NCBI RefSeq assembly: GCF_021390195.1
Contig: NZ_CP090003.1
Location: forward strand, 4,175,501-4,239,500
Direction of reading: 5' to 3'
Source: Flagellimonas sp. CMM7
Lineage (GTDB): Bacteria; Bacteroidota; Bacteroidia; Flavobacteriales; Flavobacteriaceae
Length of the DNA: 64,000 nucleotides
Shown piece by piece: positions 8,415 to 16,876 of this stretch (its first letter is position 1; every line of letters begins with the position of its first letter). A program made the position numbers and the translations under genes. The notes beneath the pieces were generated by a model. It was not told the DNA's origin, made no database searches, and was given only the letters and a program-made list of their open reading frames with translations.

Positions 8415-10337
8415 ATGCAATTTAAACATCCAGAAATCCTTTGGGCCCTAGTACTTCTTTTAATTCCCATTTTAGTTCATCTTTTTCAATTACGCCGTTT
8501 TAAGAAGACTCCTTTTACCAATGTAGCTATGCTGCAAAAAGTAGTTTCTGAATCCAGAAAAAGCAATACACTAAAAAAATGGCTGTTATTGCTAACAAGA
8601 CTACTATTGTTTACTGCCCTAATAATTGCTTTTGCCCAGCCATTTTTTGCTAGTAGAACTGCTTTACAGCAAAAAGAAACTGTGGTATACCTAGATGATT
8701 CTTTTAGTATGCAGGCGAAAAGTAATGGTCTTTCGCTAATGGAAAAATCTATTCAGGATTTAATAAAAAACATAGACCCAGAAAGTACTTTTAGTCTTTT
8801 TACAAATGAGAGGACATTTAAAAATGTGACGATTAAGGATATTCAAAACAATTTACTATCACTGCCCTATTCTCATAAACAATTAAATCTTGAAGAAATA
8901 CAGTTAAAAGCTGGGACCTTATTTTCCAATACGAGCAACACTTCCAGAGATTTGGTTTTGATTTCAGATTTTCAAACAAGAATGGGGGCATTAACCAATA
9001 GTTTGGATTCGGTCACCAGTACCTATTATATACCTATTCGACCTAGAGAAGTGCAAAATATTTCTATAGATTCTGCTTATTTGGAAAATGGTTTGACTGA
9101 ACAATCCAAACTTACAGCACTATTATCAGGGGGGTCAAATAGTGAAAACTTGCCAATATCATTGTATAATAATGAAACGTTGATTGCTAAAAGTTCTGCC
9201 GATTTCAATTCAAATGGAAAGGCCCAAGTTGAGTTTTCAGTTCCATCGAACGAGGAATTAAACGGGCACTTACGTATCGTAGACAATAGCTTGGGATATG
9301 ATAATCAGTTCTTTTTCAATATCAACAAGAAAGAAAAAATAAAGGTCTTGGCTATTAGTGATTCAGATAGTGACTATTTGGAACGCTTGTTTACCCAGGA
9401 TGAGTTTATTTATTATAAATATTTATTGAATCAGGTGGACTATAGTGTTTTGGACCAACAAAATGTTGTGATTTTAGATAACCTGAAAGCTATTCCAAAC
9501 AGTTTGCAAAAAGTACTCCGCACTTTCAAAGAAGATGGAGGAACATTGATTATAGTTCCCTCGATTGAAAGCGATTTGACTTCTTACAACCAGTTTTTAT
9601 CTGGTTTCTTTGCCACTCGGTTTCTTGAAGACATAAACGTTACTAAGAAAATAACCAACATTTCTTTTCAGCATCCTTTGTACAAGAATGTTTTTGAAAA
9701 GGAAGTATACAATTTTCAATATCCCAACGTAAAACAATTTTTCAAGATTCAATCCAGAGCGCCCAAAATACTTTCTTTGGAGGGAGATGAAGCCTTTTTA
9801 TCTGGGGCTGATGGATTTTATTTTTTCTCCACCTCGTTAGAAACTCAAAACTCGAATTTTAAGAATTCGCCTTTAATTGTGCCTACTTTCTATAATATGG
9901 CGGCATTTAGTTTAAAGGCGGCTGATGCGTATCATACTCTTGGAAGAACAAATGCAATTGATATACCTATAAGTTTAGGCAGTGATAATATTTTGAGTGT
10001 ATCAAAAGAAGGTTATGAATTTATTCCTTTGCAACAAGCGTTTCCAAATAAAGTAAGGTTGACCTTTGGTGATACCCCAACTGTTGACGGTATTTTTGGT
10101 ATCAATAATGAAGGGAACCCACTTAAAAACATCAGCTTTAACTATCCAAGAGATGAGAGTACGTTGAGTTATTTGGATATTGATACTATTGAAAATAAAA
10201 GCTCACACGAATCCATTACTTCCCTTTTTGAATTTTTGGAAGCGGAAAGCAGCATTACCGCATATTGGAAATGGTTTGTTATTTTAGCACTGCTTCTAGC
10301 CCTTGTGGAAGTAATTATTCAAAAATTTGTTACATGA
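8415..10337 (+). CDS. BatA-domain membrane protein
   Basis: 640 aa from ATG 8415 (the in-frame codon at 8409 is TTG). The N-terminus is the BatA/aerotolerance domain: FKHPEILWALVLLLIPILVHLF, then LRRFKKTPFTNVAML and a second TM helix (LLLLTRLLLFTALIIAFAQPFF). A VWA-like stretch follows (VVYLDDSFSMQAKS, with D-x-S-x-S), then a long periplasmic region and a last TM helix near residue 620 (WKWFVILALLLALVEVII). Such proteins are common in Bacteroidota; the exact role is unknown, with cell-envelope integrity suggested. Its stop overlaps the next start in an ATGA, so translation is coupled. Confidence 0.82.
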   Translation: MQFKHPEILWALVLLLIPILVHLFQLRRFKKTPFTNVAMLQKVVSESRKSNTLKKWLLLLTRLLLFTALIIAFAQPFFASRTALQQKETVVYLDDSFSMQAKSNGLSLMEKSIQDLIKNIDPESTFSLFTNERTFKNVTIKDIQNNLLSLPYSHKQLNLEEIQLKAGTLFSNTSNTSRDLVLISDFQTRMGALTNSLDSVTSTYYIPIRPREVQNISIDSAYLENGLTEQSKLTALLSGGSNSENLPISLYNNETLIAKSSADFNSNGKAQVEFSVPSNEELNGHLRIVDNSLGYDNQFFFNINKKEKIKVLAISDSDSDYLERLFTQDEFIYYKYLLNQVDYSVLDQQNVVILDNLKAIPNSLQKVLRTFKEDGGTLIIVPSIESDLTSYNQFLSGFFATRFLEDINVTKKITNISFQHPLYKNVFEKEVYNFQYPNVKQFFKIQSRAPKILSLEGDEAFLSGADGFYFFSTSLETQNSNFKNSPLIVPTFYNMAAFSLKAADAYHTLGRTNAIDIPISLGSDNILSVSKEGYEFIPLQQAFPNKVRLTFGDTPTVDGIFGINNEGNPLKNISFNYPRDESTLSYLDIDTIENKSSHESITSLFEFLEAESSITAYWKWFVILALLLALVEVIIQKFVT

Positions 10338-11587
10338 ACATTCTGCTGAAATCTGCAAAAATAGTTTGTCCTGAAAACAAGGCACTGCATTTAAAAAAGC
10401 GGGACATACTTGTAAAAAAAGGGATAATTGAAAAGATTGCCGCATCTATTGAGACACCTTCCGGAGTTAAAACAATAGAGCGCAAAAATCTTCATGTTTC
10501 ATTAGGTTGGTTTGATAGTAGTATAAGTTTTGGAGAACCCGGTTTTGAAGAAAGAGAAACTATAGACAATGGTCTTGATGTTGCAAGCCGAAGTGGTTTC
10601 ACGGATGTTATACTGAATCCTAATACAAATCCGTTACCGGATTCAAGTTCAGATATTGTTTTTCTTAAGGAAAGAGCAAATGGAAATAGTACCAACTTGT
10701 ATCCTTTAGGAAGCCTTACTATAAACTCTGAAGGTAACGACTTGGCAGAACTCTTTGATATGAAGAATTCGGGAGCGGTTGCTTTTTATGATTTTAAAAA
10801 ACAGATTTCCAATCCAAATCTTTTAAAGATTGCCCTACTATATGCCCAAAATTTTGATGGCCTGGTATTTTCCTATCCTCAGGATGGGCAAATAAAAGGA
10901 AAGGGCATTGTACATGAAGGAGATGTTTCCACTATGTTGGGTCTAAAAGGAATACCTGCTATGGCTGAAGAACTACAGATAGTCAGGGACTTGTTTATTT
11001 TGGAATATACGGGTGGAAAACTGCACATACCTACCATTTCAACAGCAAATTCCGTAAAGCTTATTGCCAATGCCAAAAAGAATGGCCTAGATATAAGTTG
11101 TAGTGTGGCTATCCATAATTTGATTTATACCGATGAAAACTTAAAAGAGTTTGACACAAATTATAAAGTAATGCCTCCCTTGCGAACTAAGTCTGATTGT
11201 AAGGCACTCATTAAGGGGTTAAAGGATGGGGTGATTGATTTTGTGACCTCAGACCACATGCCCATTGACATTGAAGATAAAAGAGTGGAGTTTGATAATG
11301 CCGTTAACGGAACAATAGGATTAGAATCTGCATTTGGAAGCTTGAACCAAACTTTTGACTTGGAAGATACAATTGCTCTTTTGACCAAAGGACGGGAACG
11401 TTTTGGTTTAGAAACCCCCATTCTTAAAGAAGGTGCAAAAGCTTGCTTAACCTTATTTGAGCCTAATTCTGAAGCTGTTTTCAATATGGAACATATTCAC
11501 TCTACTTCTAAAAACAGTATGTTTTTAGGGTTTCTATTAAGGGGTCAGGTATATGGCGTAGTCAATAACAACCAAATCTTAATCTAA
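10334..11587 (+). CDS. Dihydroorotase-family amidohydrolase lacking metal-binding HxH
   Basis: 417 aa from ATG 10334, overlapping the previous stop. The sequence follows the dihydroorotase/PyrC layout: an N-terminal beta segment, then GWFDSSISFGEPGFEERET where active enzymes have D-x-H-x-H-x-R-x-P-G, then ILNPNTNPLPDS, HIPTISTANSV, and VTSDHMPIDIEDKR near the end. Both His of the HxH zinc motif are replaced (DSSIS). Related flavobacterial proteins carry the same change and are still named dihydroorotase. I infer a non-catalytic or altered member of the pyrimidine pathway family, perhaps structural, like the inactive DHO partners of some aspartate transcarbamoylases. Confidence 0.8.
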   Translation: MNILLKSAKIVCPENKALHLKKRDILVKKGIIEKIAASIETPSGVKTIERKNLHVSLGWFDSSISFGEPGFEERETIDNGLDVASRSGFTDVILNPNTNPLPDSSSDIVFLKERANGNSTNLYPLGSLTINSEGNDLAELFDMKNSGAVAFYDFKKQISNPNLLKIALLYAQNFDGLVFSYPQDGQIKGKGIVHEGDVSTMLGLKGIPAMAEELQIVRDLFILEYTGGKLHIPTISTANSVKLIANAKKNGLDISCSVAIHNLIYTDENLKEFDTNYKVMPPLRTKSDCKALIKGLKDGVIDFVTSDHMPIDIEDKRVEFDNAVNGTIGLESAFGSLNQTFDLEDTIALLTKGRERFGLETPILKEGAKACLTLFEPNSEAVFNMEHIHSTSKNSMFLGFLLRGQVYGVVNNNQILI

Positions 11588-11591
11588 TATT

Positions 11592-11915
11592 TTGAGCGAG
11601 GCTAATTCAGGAAAGACAACCGCAGTAATAAGTTATATCACAATCGTGGGATGTCTTATTGCTATTACAATGAACTTGGAACCGAAAAATTCTTTTGCTC
11701 GTTTTCATATACGTCAGGCATTTGGAATTCATGTGTTTTTTCATGCTTTGGCCATTGTATTTACTTTTATGGGCGTGGTCTATGCACCTTTTGTACTTTA
11801 TATTCTTTATTTGATACTTTTGGTGTCCGGTTTTTTGCAGGCATCAAATGCAAAAACTAAACCCGTACCTTTTTTGGGCAGCTATTTTCAAAAATGGTTT
11901 ACCTTTATCTCATAA
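11592..11915 (+). CDS. Small multi-TM protein (DUF4870-like), TTG start
   Basis: 107 aa with three hydrophobic helices: AVISYITIVGCLIAITM, FHALAIVFTFMGVVY and APFVLYILYLILLVSGFL. The pattern F-A-R-F-H-I-R-Q-A-F between helices 1 and 2 is typical of DUF4870-like small membrane proteins. The only sensible start is TTG at 11592, four bases after the dihydroorotase-like stop. Function unknown. Confidence 0.7.
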   Translation: MSEANSGKTTAVISYITIVGCLIAITMNLEPKNSFARFHIRQAFGIHVFFHALAIVFTFMGVVYAPFVLYILYLILLVSGFLQASNAKTKPVPFLGSYFQKWFTFIS

Positions 11916-11924
11916 TTTAGATAA

Positions 11925-12584
11925 ATGTCCCCCACCCCATTATCTTTAGAGTACCTACTTCGTCCCTCATCCATTCAATCGGGTAAAATCCCTTCAATTT
12001 TCATGTTTCACGGGTATGGTAGCAACGAAGAGGATTTGTTCTCATTTGCTTCTGAACTTCCGGAAGAATTGTTAGTGATTTCTGTTAGGGCACCATATGA
12101 CCTTGAACCTTTTGGTCATGCATGGTATGCTATTAATTTTGATGCTGAATACGGCAAATGGAGTGATGATGAACAAGCAAAAGTATCTAGAGACAAAATA
12201 GTTTCCTTTATCGAAGAGGCCAGTAGTGTTTATAATTTAGATAGGGAAAATATTACACTTTTAGGTTTTAGTCAAGGAACAATACTCAGTTACTCCGTCG
12301 CGTTATCATTTCCTGAAAAAATAAAAAATGTAGTAGCACTGAGCGGTTACATCAACGAAAGCATTTTGTTGGATGACTATGATACCAAAGACCATGGTTC
12401 GCTAAATATTTATGCTTCGCATGGTCAGGTTGATCAGGTCATTCCCTTAGAATGGGCCCAAAAAACACCAGACTTTCTTAAAACCCTAAATATTAATTAT
12501 AAATATGAGGAGTTTCCAATTGGTCATGGAGTTTCTCAACAAAACTTCTATTCTTTCAAGGAGTGGTTAATTAAGCACATTTAA
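11925..12584 (+). CDS. Phospholipase/carboxylesterase-type alpha/beta hydrolase
   Basis: 219 aa with no signal peptide. FMFHGYGSNEEDLFSF gives the oxyanion loop, nucleophile Ser116 in GFSQGT, Asp170 in GQVDQVIP and His201 in IGHGVS; the layout matches the LysoPLA/carboxylesterase (YpfH-like) family. Likely a cytosolic short-chain esterase. It closes the operon begun by the BatA-type gene; its last 4 bp overlap the end of the convergent gene at 12581. Confidence 0.88.
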   Translation: MSPTPLSLEYLLRPSSIQSGKIPSIFMFHGYGSNEEDLFSFASELPEELLVISVRAPYDLEPFGHAWYAINFDAEYGKWSDDEQAKVSRDKIVSFIEEASSVYNLDRENITLLGFSQGTILSYSVALSFPEKIKNVVALSGYINESILLDDYDTKDHGSLNIYASHGQVDQVIPLEWAQKTPDFLKTLNINYKYEEFPIGHGVSQQNFYSFKEWLIKHI

Positions 12585-13075
12585 TTACTGCGTGCATAGA
12601 GTAAGTGGTCCATTAAGGTGAAATCAACGCCTAAATCATCTTTGAGTTCATATTTAATCACCAAATCCCCCCAGTATTTCCCATCAGAAAAATCCGCAAC
12701 AATCCATTTATGATTCAATATTTTGATTTTATTGATTTTAAAATCACTCTCCATTCCCTCATAGGGTACTAAAGGATTACTTCCTTTTTTCTCATTGGTT
12801 TCCAATAGTTTGTCTTCAATGTAACGAGAAGGTTCTTTTAAATTCAGGTGATCATAATACGCCAAAGCATCATCATTGTTCTCCAATGAGAAGTATTGAA
12901 TGTCCAGTATTTTCAACTGAGATTGCTGAAGTGAATCTTTTAGTTCAGCCACTTCTTTCTTTAGGTTACCAATATTTGTGTTAACGGCTTTTTCAAAGTT
13001 ACCTGCGCTTATAAATTGGTAGAGTACTATTAACGCTGCAAATACAAAAAGGTAAAGGAAAATCTTATTTTTCAT
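12581..13075 (-). CDS. Conserved hypothetical, membrane-anchored coiled coil
   Basis: 164 aa. An N-terminal TM anchor (IFLYLFVFAALIVLYQFI) is followed by a coiled-coil heptad stretch (NIGNLKKEVAELKDSLQQ) and a C-terminal globular part with VADFSDGKYWGDLVIKYEL. No domain is recognised. It starts 5 bp after the MBL gene stop, so it is probably co-expressed with it. Confidence 0.75.
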   Translation of the reverse strand: MKNKIFLYLFVFAALIVLYQFISAGNFEKAVNTNIGNLKKEVAELKDSLQQSQLKILDIQYFSLENNDDALAYYDHLNLKEPSRYIEDKLLETNEKKGSNPLVPYEGMESDFKINKIKILNHKWIVADFSDGKYWGDLVIKYELKDDLGVDFTLMDHLLYARSN

Positions 13076-13080
13076 TATTC

Positions 13081-13857
13081 TTAAATCTTCAATTTTAAAT
13101 TATCATAAGCCAAAAATACATTCCTTGGAAGTTTTTTCTCCACTTCTTCATGAAAACCCAGCATATGGCTAATATGTGTAAAGTATGTTTTTTCCGCACC
13201 AACCTTTTCTGCAAAGGCAAGTGCTTCTTCTAAATTAAAATGCGAATGGTGAGGCTCTTCTCTCAGTGCATTGACAACCAACACCTTTGCTCCCATTATT
13301 TTTTCTATTTCAGCTTCTTCAACACTTTTTACATCTGTTAGGTACACAAAATCACCAAAACGATATCCAAAAACTTGAAGACGATTGTGATAGGCCTCAA
13401 TGGGAATCACCTTTAAACCACCCAATTCAATGTTTTTATTATTGATAACTTGTGTGACTTTTACAGCCGGCGCTCCAGGATATCTGTTTTCATCAGCAAA
13501 AATATAATCAAATCGTCTGTTGAGAGAGTCAATTACCCTCTTGTGTGCATAAATAGGAATATCACCTTGTCTAAAGAAAAAAGGTCTAATATCATCAATT
13601 CCTGCTGTATGATCTGCGTGCTCATGGGTAAAGAGAATACCATTTAACTTAGTAACCGAATTTGTTAACATTTGTTGTCTAAAATCTGGCCCACAATCTA
13701 TTACATAGTTAAAATTCTTCCATGAAATCAGCACAGAAACCCTAAGTCTTTTATCTCTAGGATCCTTGCTTAAACACACTGGATGATCACTTCCAATTAC
13801 AGGAATTCCTTGAGAGGTTCCTGTTCCTAAAAATGTAATGGTCATCATATCATCCAT
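13081..13857 (-). CDS. MBL-fold metal-dependent hydrolase (PhnP-like)
   Basis: 258 aa from the first ATG at 13857 (the in-frame codon at 13866 is TTG; homologues often begin even nearer to ITFLGTGTSQ). Metallo-beta-lactamase fold with LFTHEHADHTAGIDDIRPF carrying the HxHxDH zinc site, VIDCGPDFRQQ, and the distal His in FTHISHMLG. It resembles the PhnP phosphodiesterase branch that acts on cyclic phosphates and nucleotides. Cytosolic, no signal peptide. The true substrate is not defined. Confidence 0.85.
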   Translation of the reverse strand: MDDMMTITFLGTGTSQGIPVIGSDHPVCLSKDPRDKRLRVSVLISWKNFNYVIDCGPDFRQQMLTNSVTKLNGILFTHEHADHTAGIDDIRPFFFRQGDIPIYAHKRVIDSLNRRFDYIFADENRYPGAPAVKVTQVINNKNIELGGLKVIPIEAYHNRLQVFGYRFGDFVYLTDVKSVEEAEIEKIMGAKVLVVNALREEPHHSHFNLEEALAFAEKVGAEKTYFTHISHMLGFHEEVEKKLPRNVFLAYDNLKLKI

Positions 13858-13905
13858 TAAAATCAAAATTATAACTTATTTATTTAATAGATTTGATGAA
13901 GAGTG

Positions 13906-13913
13906 TAACTTTG
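13906..13913 (+). promoter_or_regulatory. -7 element for the 483-aa conserved protein
   Basis: TAACTTTG fits TAnnTTTG, 19 bp before ATG 13933. No convincing -33 element. Confidence 0.35.
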
Positions 13914-13932
13914 TTTCTATAAAATACCGGTT

Positions 13933-15384
13933 ATGTCCACTGCTAAAAGCAACCAAAATCCTTTTGAAAATATTCCTTCTATAAAGGCCAAAACACTAAG
14001 AATCAATTTAAACCCTAATATCTACGGCACTTTTGCTGAAATTGGTGCCGGTCAAGAAACCGCACGGCAATTTTTTAGGGCCGGGGGTGCTTCTGGTACT
14101 ATAGCAAAAGCGATGAGTGCCTATGATAAATCTTTTAGTGATGCTATCTATGGTGTTGAAGAGGATGGCAGGTATGTAACCCAGGCACGATTAAAACGGA
14201 TGTTGGCTCATGAAATGCGGTTAGTAGAAGAACGGATTAGCAGAGAGAACAACAAGGACTACTTATTCTTTTCCTTCGCAAATACAGTAGCTACCATTGA
14301 TTTTTCCAAACGCTATAAAGGACATGGTTGGATAGGCATTCGGTTCCAATTGGACCCAAAACAAAAGGAATATGATGAGATTGTTCTGCATATTCGATTC
14401 AAACAAACTGAAGCAAGGTTACAACAAGAAACATTGGGCACATTAGGGGTTAACCTTATTTATGGAGCATTTTTTAAATATCACAAGCCAAAGAAATTAT
14501 TAAAATATCTATACGATCATATTGATAAAGACACCATAGAAATTGATATGGTCAATTTTACGGGACCTCATTTTAAAGAAGTAGATAATAGACTAATGAG
14601 TCTACAGCTTATTAGAAATGACATGACGGATGCCGTGATGTTTGGACCAGATGGAAATAACCTATTACCAGCTTCGGTACTTTACAAAAAGAACATTTTA
14701 GCTTTAAGAGGTAGTTTTAGGCCTGTAACCAAGGTGAACATGGACATGTTCCAAAAATCGTATGACATTTTTATACGAGAACAAACCGTGGAATATGAAA
14801 ATACGATTGTAGTTTTTGAAATTACTCTCTCAAACCTTAAAGCTTCTGGAGAAATTGATGAGCAGGATTTTATGGACCGGGCAGAGCTTTTAAGTTCATT
14901 GGGACATACCGTACTCATTTCTAAATTCCAAGAGTATTACAAACTTGTAGAATACTTTAATAATTATACCAAGGCAAAAATTGGCCTTACCATGGGGGTC
15001 AACAATTTGGTTGATGTTTTCGATGAAAAGTACTATCGTGATTTAAGTGGTGGTATTCTAGAGGCCTTTGGAAAATTATTCTTTAAGGATTTGAAGGTAT
15101 ACTTATACCCTATGAAAGATGTTGCCACTGGACAAATTATGACCAGTAATAATGTAAAGGTACACCCAAGGATGAAGGAGCTTTACAAATTCTTTAAATA
15201 TAATGGGAAGGTAATGGACATTATAGATTATGATCCAGATATCATGGATATTTTCTCTAGAGAAGTATTAAAACGAATTACTACGGGTGAGGACGGATGG
15301 GAAGAAATGTTACCTGAAGGTATTGCCGAGATGATTAAAGAGAAGCAACTTTTTACTAGAAAGTTGTTATCAGAAAAAGCCTAA
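13933..15384 (+). CDS. Large conserved cytosolic protein of unknown function
   Basis: 483 aa without signal peptide or TM segments. Striking segments are GTFAEIGAGQETARQFFRAGGASGTIAKAM at the start, VNLIYGAFF, NFTGPHFKEVDNRLMSLQL, GPDGNNLLPASVLYKKNILALRGSFRPV, and LTMGVNNL near the end. I recognise it as a protein kept across Bacteroidota. As I recall, databases label it TonB-dependent receptor or nicotinate-nucleotide adenylyltransferase; neither fits what is visible, since there is no plug, barrel or HxGH nucleotidyltransferase motif. The Gly-rich GAGQET and GGASGT stretches might bind a phosphate ligand. A strong terminator follows. Confidence 0.85.
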   Translation: MSTAKSNQNPFENIPSIKAKTLRINLNPNIYGTFAEIGAGQETARQFFRAGGASGTIAKAMSAYDKSFSDAIYGVEEDGRYVTQARLKRMLAHEMRLVEERISRENNKDYLFFSFANTVATIDFSKRYKGHGWIGIRFQLDPKQKEYDEIVLHIRFKQTEARLQQETLGTLGVNLIYGAFFKYHKPKKLLKYLYDHIDKDTIEIDMVNFTGPHFKEVDNRLMSLQLIRNDMTDAVMFGPDGNNLLPASVLYKKNILALRGSFRPVTKVNMDMFQKSYDIFIREQTVEYENTIVVFEITLSNLKASGEIDEQDFMDRAELLSSLGHTVLISKFQEYYKLVEYFNNYTKAKIGLTMGVNNLVDVFDEKYYRDLSGGILEAFGKLFFKDLKVYLYPMKDVATGQIMTSNNVKVHPRMKELYKFFKYNGKVMDIIDYDPDIMDIFSREVLKRITTGEDGWEEMLPEGIAEMIKEKQLFTRKLLSEKA

Positions 15385-15402
15385 AGACATTTTTATTATA
15401 AC

Positions 15403-15442
15403 AAAAAACAGCACTTTCCATATGTGGAGGTGCTGTTTTTTT
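15403..15442. terminator. Bidirectional rho-independent terminator
   Basis: AAAAAACAGCAC (15403-15414) pairs with GTGCTGTTTTTT (15430-15441); the inner bases extend the stem with one mismatch. A and T runs on both sides suit both converging genes. Confidence 0.85.
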
Positions 15443-15457
15443 AGGTATAGTTAGTGT

Positions 15458-15910
15458 TTAGTTTAAAAGTTGTGCAGCGTGATCTTTCGTCTTTACTTTT
15501 TCGATCACTTTTTCAATTACCCCTTCTCCATCAATTACGAAAGTGGTTCTATGTAACCCATCATATTCCCTACCCATAAACTTTTTAGGTCCCCATACAC
15601 CAAAAGTTTCTATTACCGTATGGTCTTCATCTGCCAGCAATGGATATTGAAAGGCATATTTATCCCTAAAATTTGTTTGTTTTTTCTGAGAATCTTCGCT
15701 TACGCCTATAATTTCATACCCTTGTTCCTGTAAAAGTTTGTAATTATCCCTCAAGTTACAAGCCTCCGCTGTACAACCTGGAGTATTGGCACGGGGATAG
15801 AAAAAGATGACTAATTTTTTTCCTTTATAATCGCTAAGATTAATAGTGTTTCCACTTTGGTCTTTTGAAGAAAATTCAGGTACTTTATCACCCACTTTTA
15901 GCATATTCAT
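15458..15910 (-). CDS. bcp: Thioredoxin-dependent thiol peroxidase (BCP/peroxiredoxin Q)
   Basis: 150 aa. Peroxiredoxin fold with YPRANTPGCTAEAC: peroxidatic Cys46 and resolving Cys51 five residues on, the arrangement of E. coli BCP. It reduces peroxides using thioredoxin in the cytosol. Two ATG codons lie six bases apart (15910 and 15904); homologues often start at the second (MLKVGDKVPEF). Divergent from nth. Confidence 0.95.
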   Translation of the reverse strand: MNMLKVGDKVPEFSSKDQSGNTINLSDYKGKKLVIFFYPRANTPGCTAEACNLRDNYKLLQEQGYEIIGVSEDSQKKQTNFRDKYAFQYPLLADEDHTVIETFGVWGPKKFMGREYDGLHRTTFVIDGEGVIEKVIEKVKTKDHAAQLLN

Positions 15911-15965
15911 ATGTATTCAATCTTTAACTTATTGTTTAATTTATTTTTGATAAAGTTAAACAAAA

Positions 15966-16628
15966 ATGAATAAACAAGACAAAATTAATTTCACGATTAA
16001 GACGTTGGATGAACTTTATCCTACAATCCCAGTACCACTGGACCATAAAGACCCATATACCTTGTTGGTCGCTGTACTCCTATCTGCGCAAAGCACGGAT
16101 GTTCGTGTAAATAAAATCACGCCGCTACTTTTTGAAAGGGCCGATAATCCATATGATATGGTAAAGCTCTCTGTCGATGAAATACGAGATATCATAAGAC
16201 CCGTGGGCCTCTCCCCTATGAAGTCTAAAGGTATTCATGGGCTGTCCAAAATATTAATTGAAAAATATGATGGAAAAGTGCCACAGGAAATTGAGCTATT
16301 GGAAGAATTTCCAGCTGTGGGGCATAAAACCGCCAGTGTAGTGGTTTCCCAAGCATTCGGAATTCCCGCTTTTCCAGTAGATACCCATATCCATAGACTT
16401 ATGTATCGTTGGGGGTTTACCAATGGTAAAAATGTAGTGCAAACTGAAAAAGATGCCAAAAGGTTGTTTCCCAAAGAGATCTGGAATAAACTACATCTTC
16501 AAATAATTTGGTATGGCCGGGAATATTCTCCCGCAAGAGGATGGGATATGGATAAAGATATCATTACAAAGACGATAGGCCGAAAAACCGTGCTTGATGA
16601 ATACTACAAAACCAAAAAGAGCCGCTAA
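15966..16628 (+). CDS. nth: Endonuclease III homologue without the 4Fe-4S cluster
   Basis: 220 aa, the usual length. The HhH-GPD fold is intact: LLSAQSTDVRVNK, the helix-hairpin-helix LEEFPAVGHKTASVV with catalytic Lys121, and PVDTHIHRL with catalytic Asp139. It removes oxidised pyrimidines and nicks abasic sites. Classical Nth ends in a C-x6-C-x2-C-x5-C cluster loop; here the matching region reads WYGREYSPARGWDMDKDII and the whole protein has no cysteine. The stop codon lies in a terminator hairpin. Confidence 0.92.
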   Translation: MNKQDKINFTIKTLDELYPTIPVPLDHKDPYTLLVAVLLSAQSTDVRVNKITPLLFERADNPYDMVKLSVDEIRDIIRPVGLSPMKSKGIHGLSKILIEKYDGKVPQEIELLEEFPAVGHKTASVVVSQAFGIPAFPVDTHIHRLMYRWGFTNGKNVVQTEKDAKRLFPKEIWNKLHLQIIWYGREYSPARGWDMDKDIITKTIGRKTVLDEYYKTKKSR

Positions 16629-16642
16629 TTGCGCCTCTTTTT
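16614..16642 (+). terminator. Terminator overlapping nth stop codon
   Basis: AAAAAGAG and CTCTTTTT arms, extended by GC-rich inner pairs around the nth stop (16626-16628). The T-run serves the plus strand; the A-run would also serve the 47-codon minus gene ending at 16661. Confidence 0.7.
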
Positions 16643-16660
16643 GGTCTTTTTATGAAGTTG

Positions 16661-16804
16661 TTAATTCAACGTAACTTCAAATTTGTGTTTTTTGTAATCA
16701 ACTACTTGAATCGATTTAGAGTAGCTCAGCAAGAAATCAATCGTTTCTCGTCTAGCTTTTACCGATCTAACGGCTTTTTGTTCTTCAGAGTAAATGTTTT
16801 CCAT
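16661..16804 (-). CDS. 47-aa conserved-looking small protein behind ECF sigma gene
   Basis: A short frame from ATG 16804 to TAA 16661 encodes 47 residues: MENIYSEEQKAVRSVKARRE, then a segment TIDFLLSYSKSIQVV and the end DYKKHKFEVTLN. It follows the sigma factor on the same strand after a 72-bp gap and ends before the nth terminator. Composition (charged helical start, beta-like end, no rare codons) looks like a real protein. No TM segment, no known domain. It could be a small regulator of the sigma factor or simply co-transcribed. Confidence 0.6.
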   Translation of the reverse strand: MENIYSEEQKAVRSVKARRETIDFLLSYSKSIQVVDYKKHKFEVTLN

Positions 16805-16876
16805 ATTCTAGCATTAATGTTACAATTAGATAACGCCGCTAAAATGGAAATATTGCTGTGTTCGACCTAATGCATA

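Noticed and set aside
16652-16870. 72-codon plus-strand frame after nth
   Set aside because: It is the antisense of the better-supported 47-codon gene and has no family pattern.
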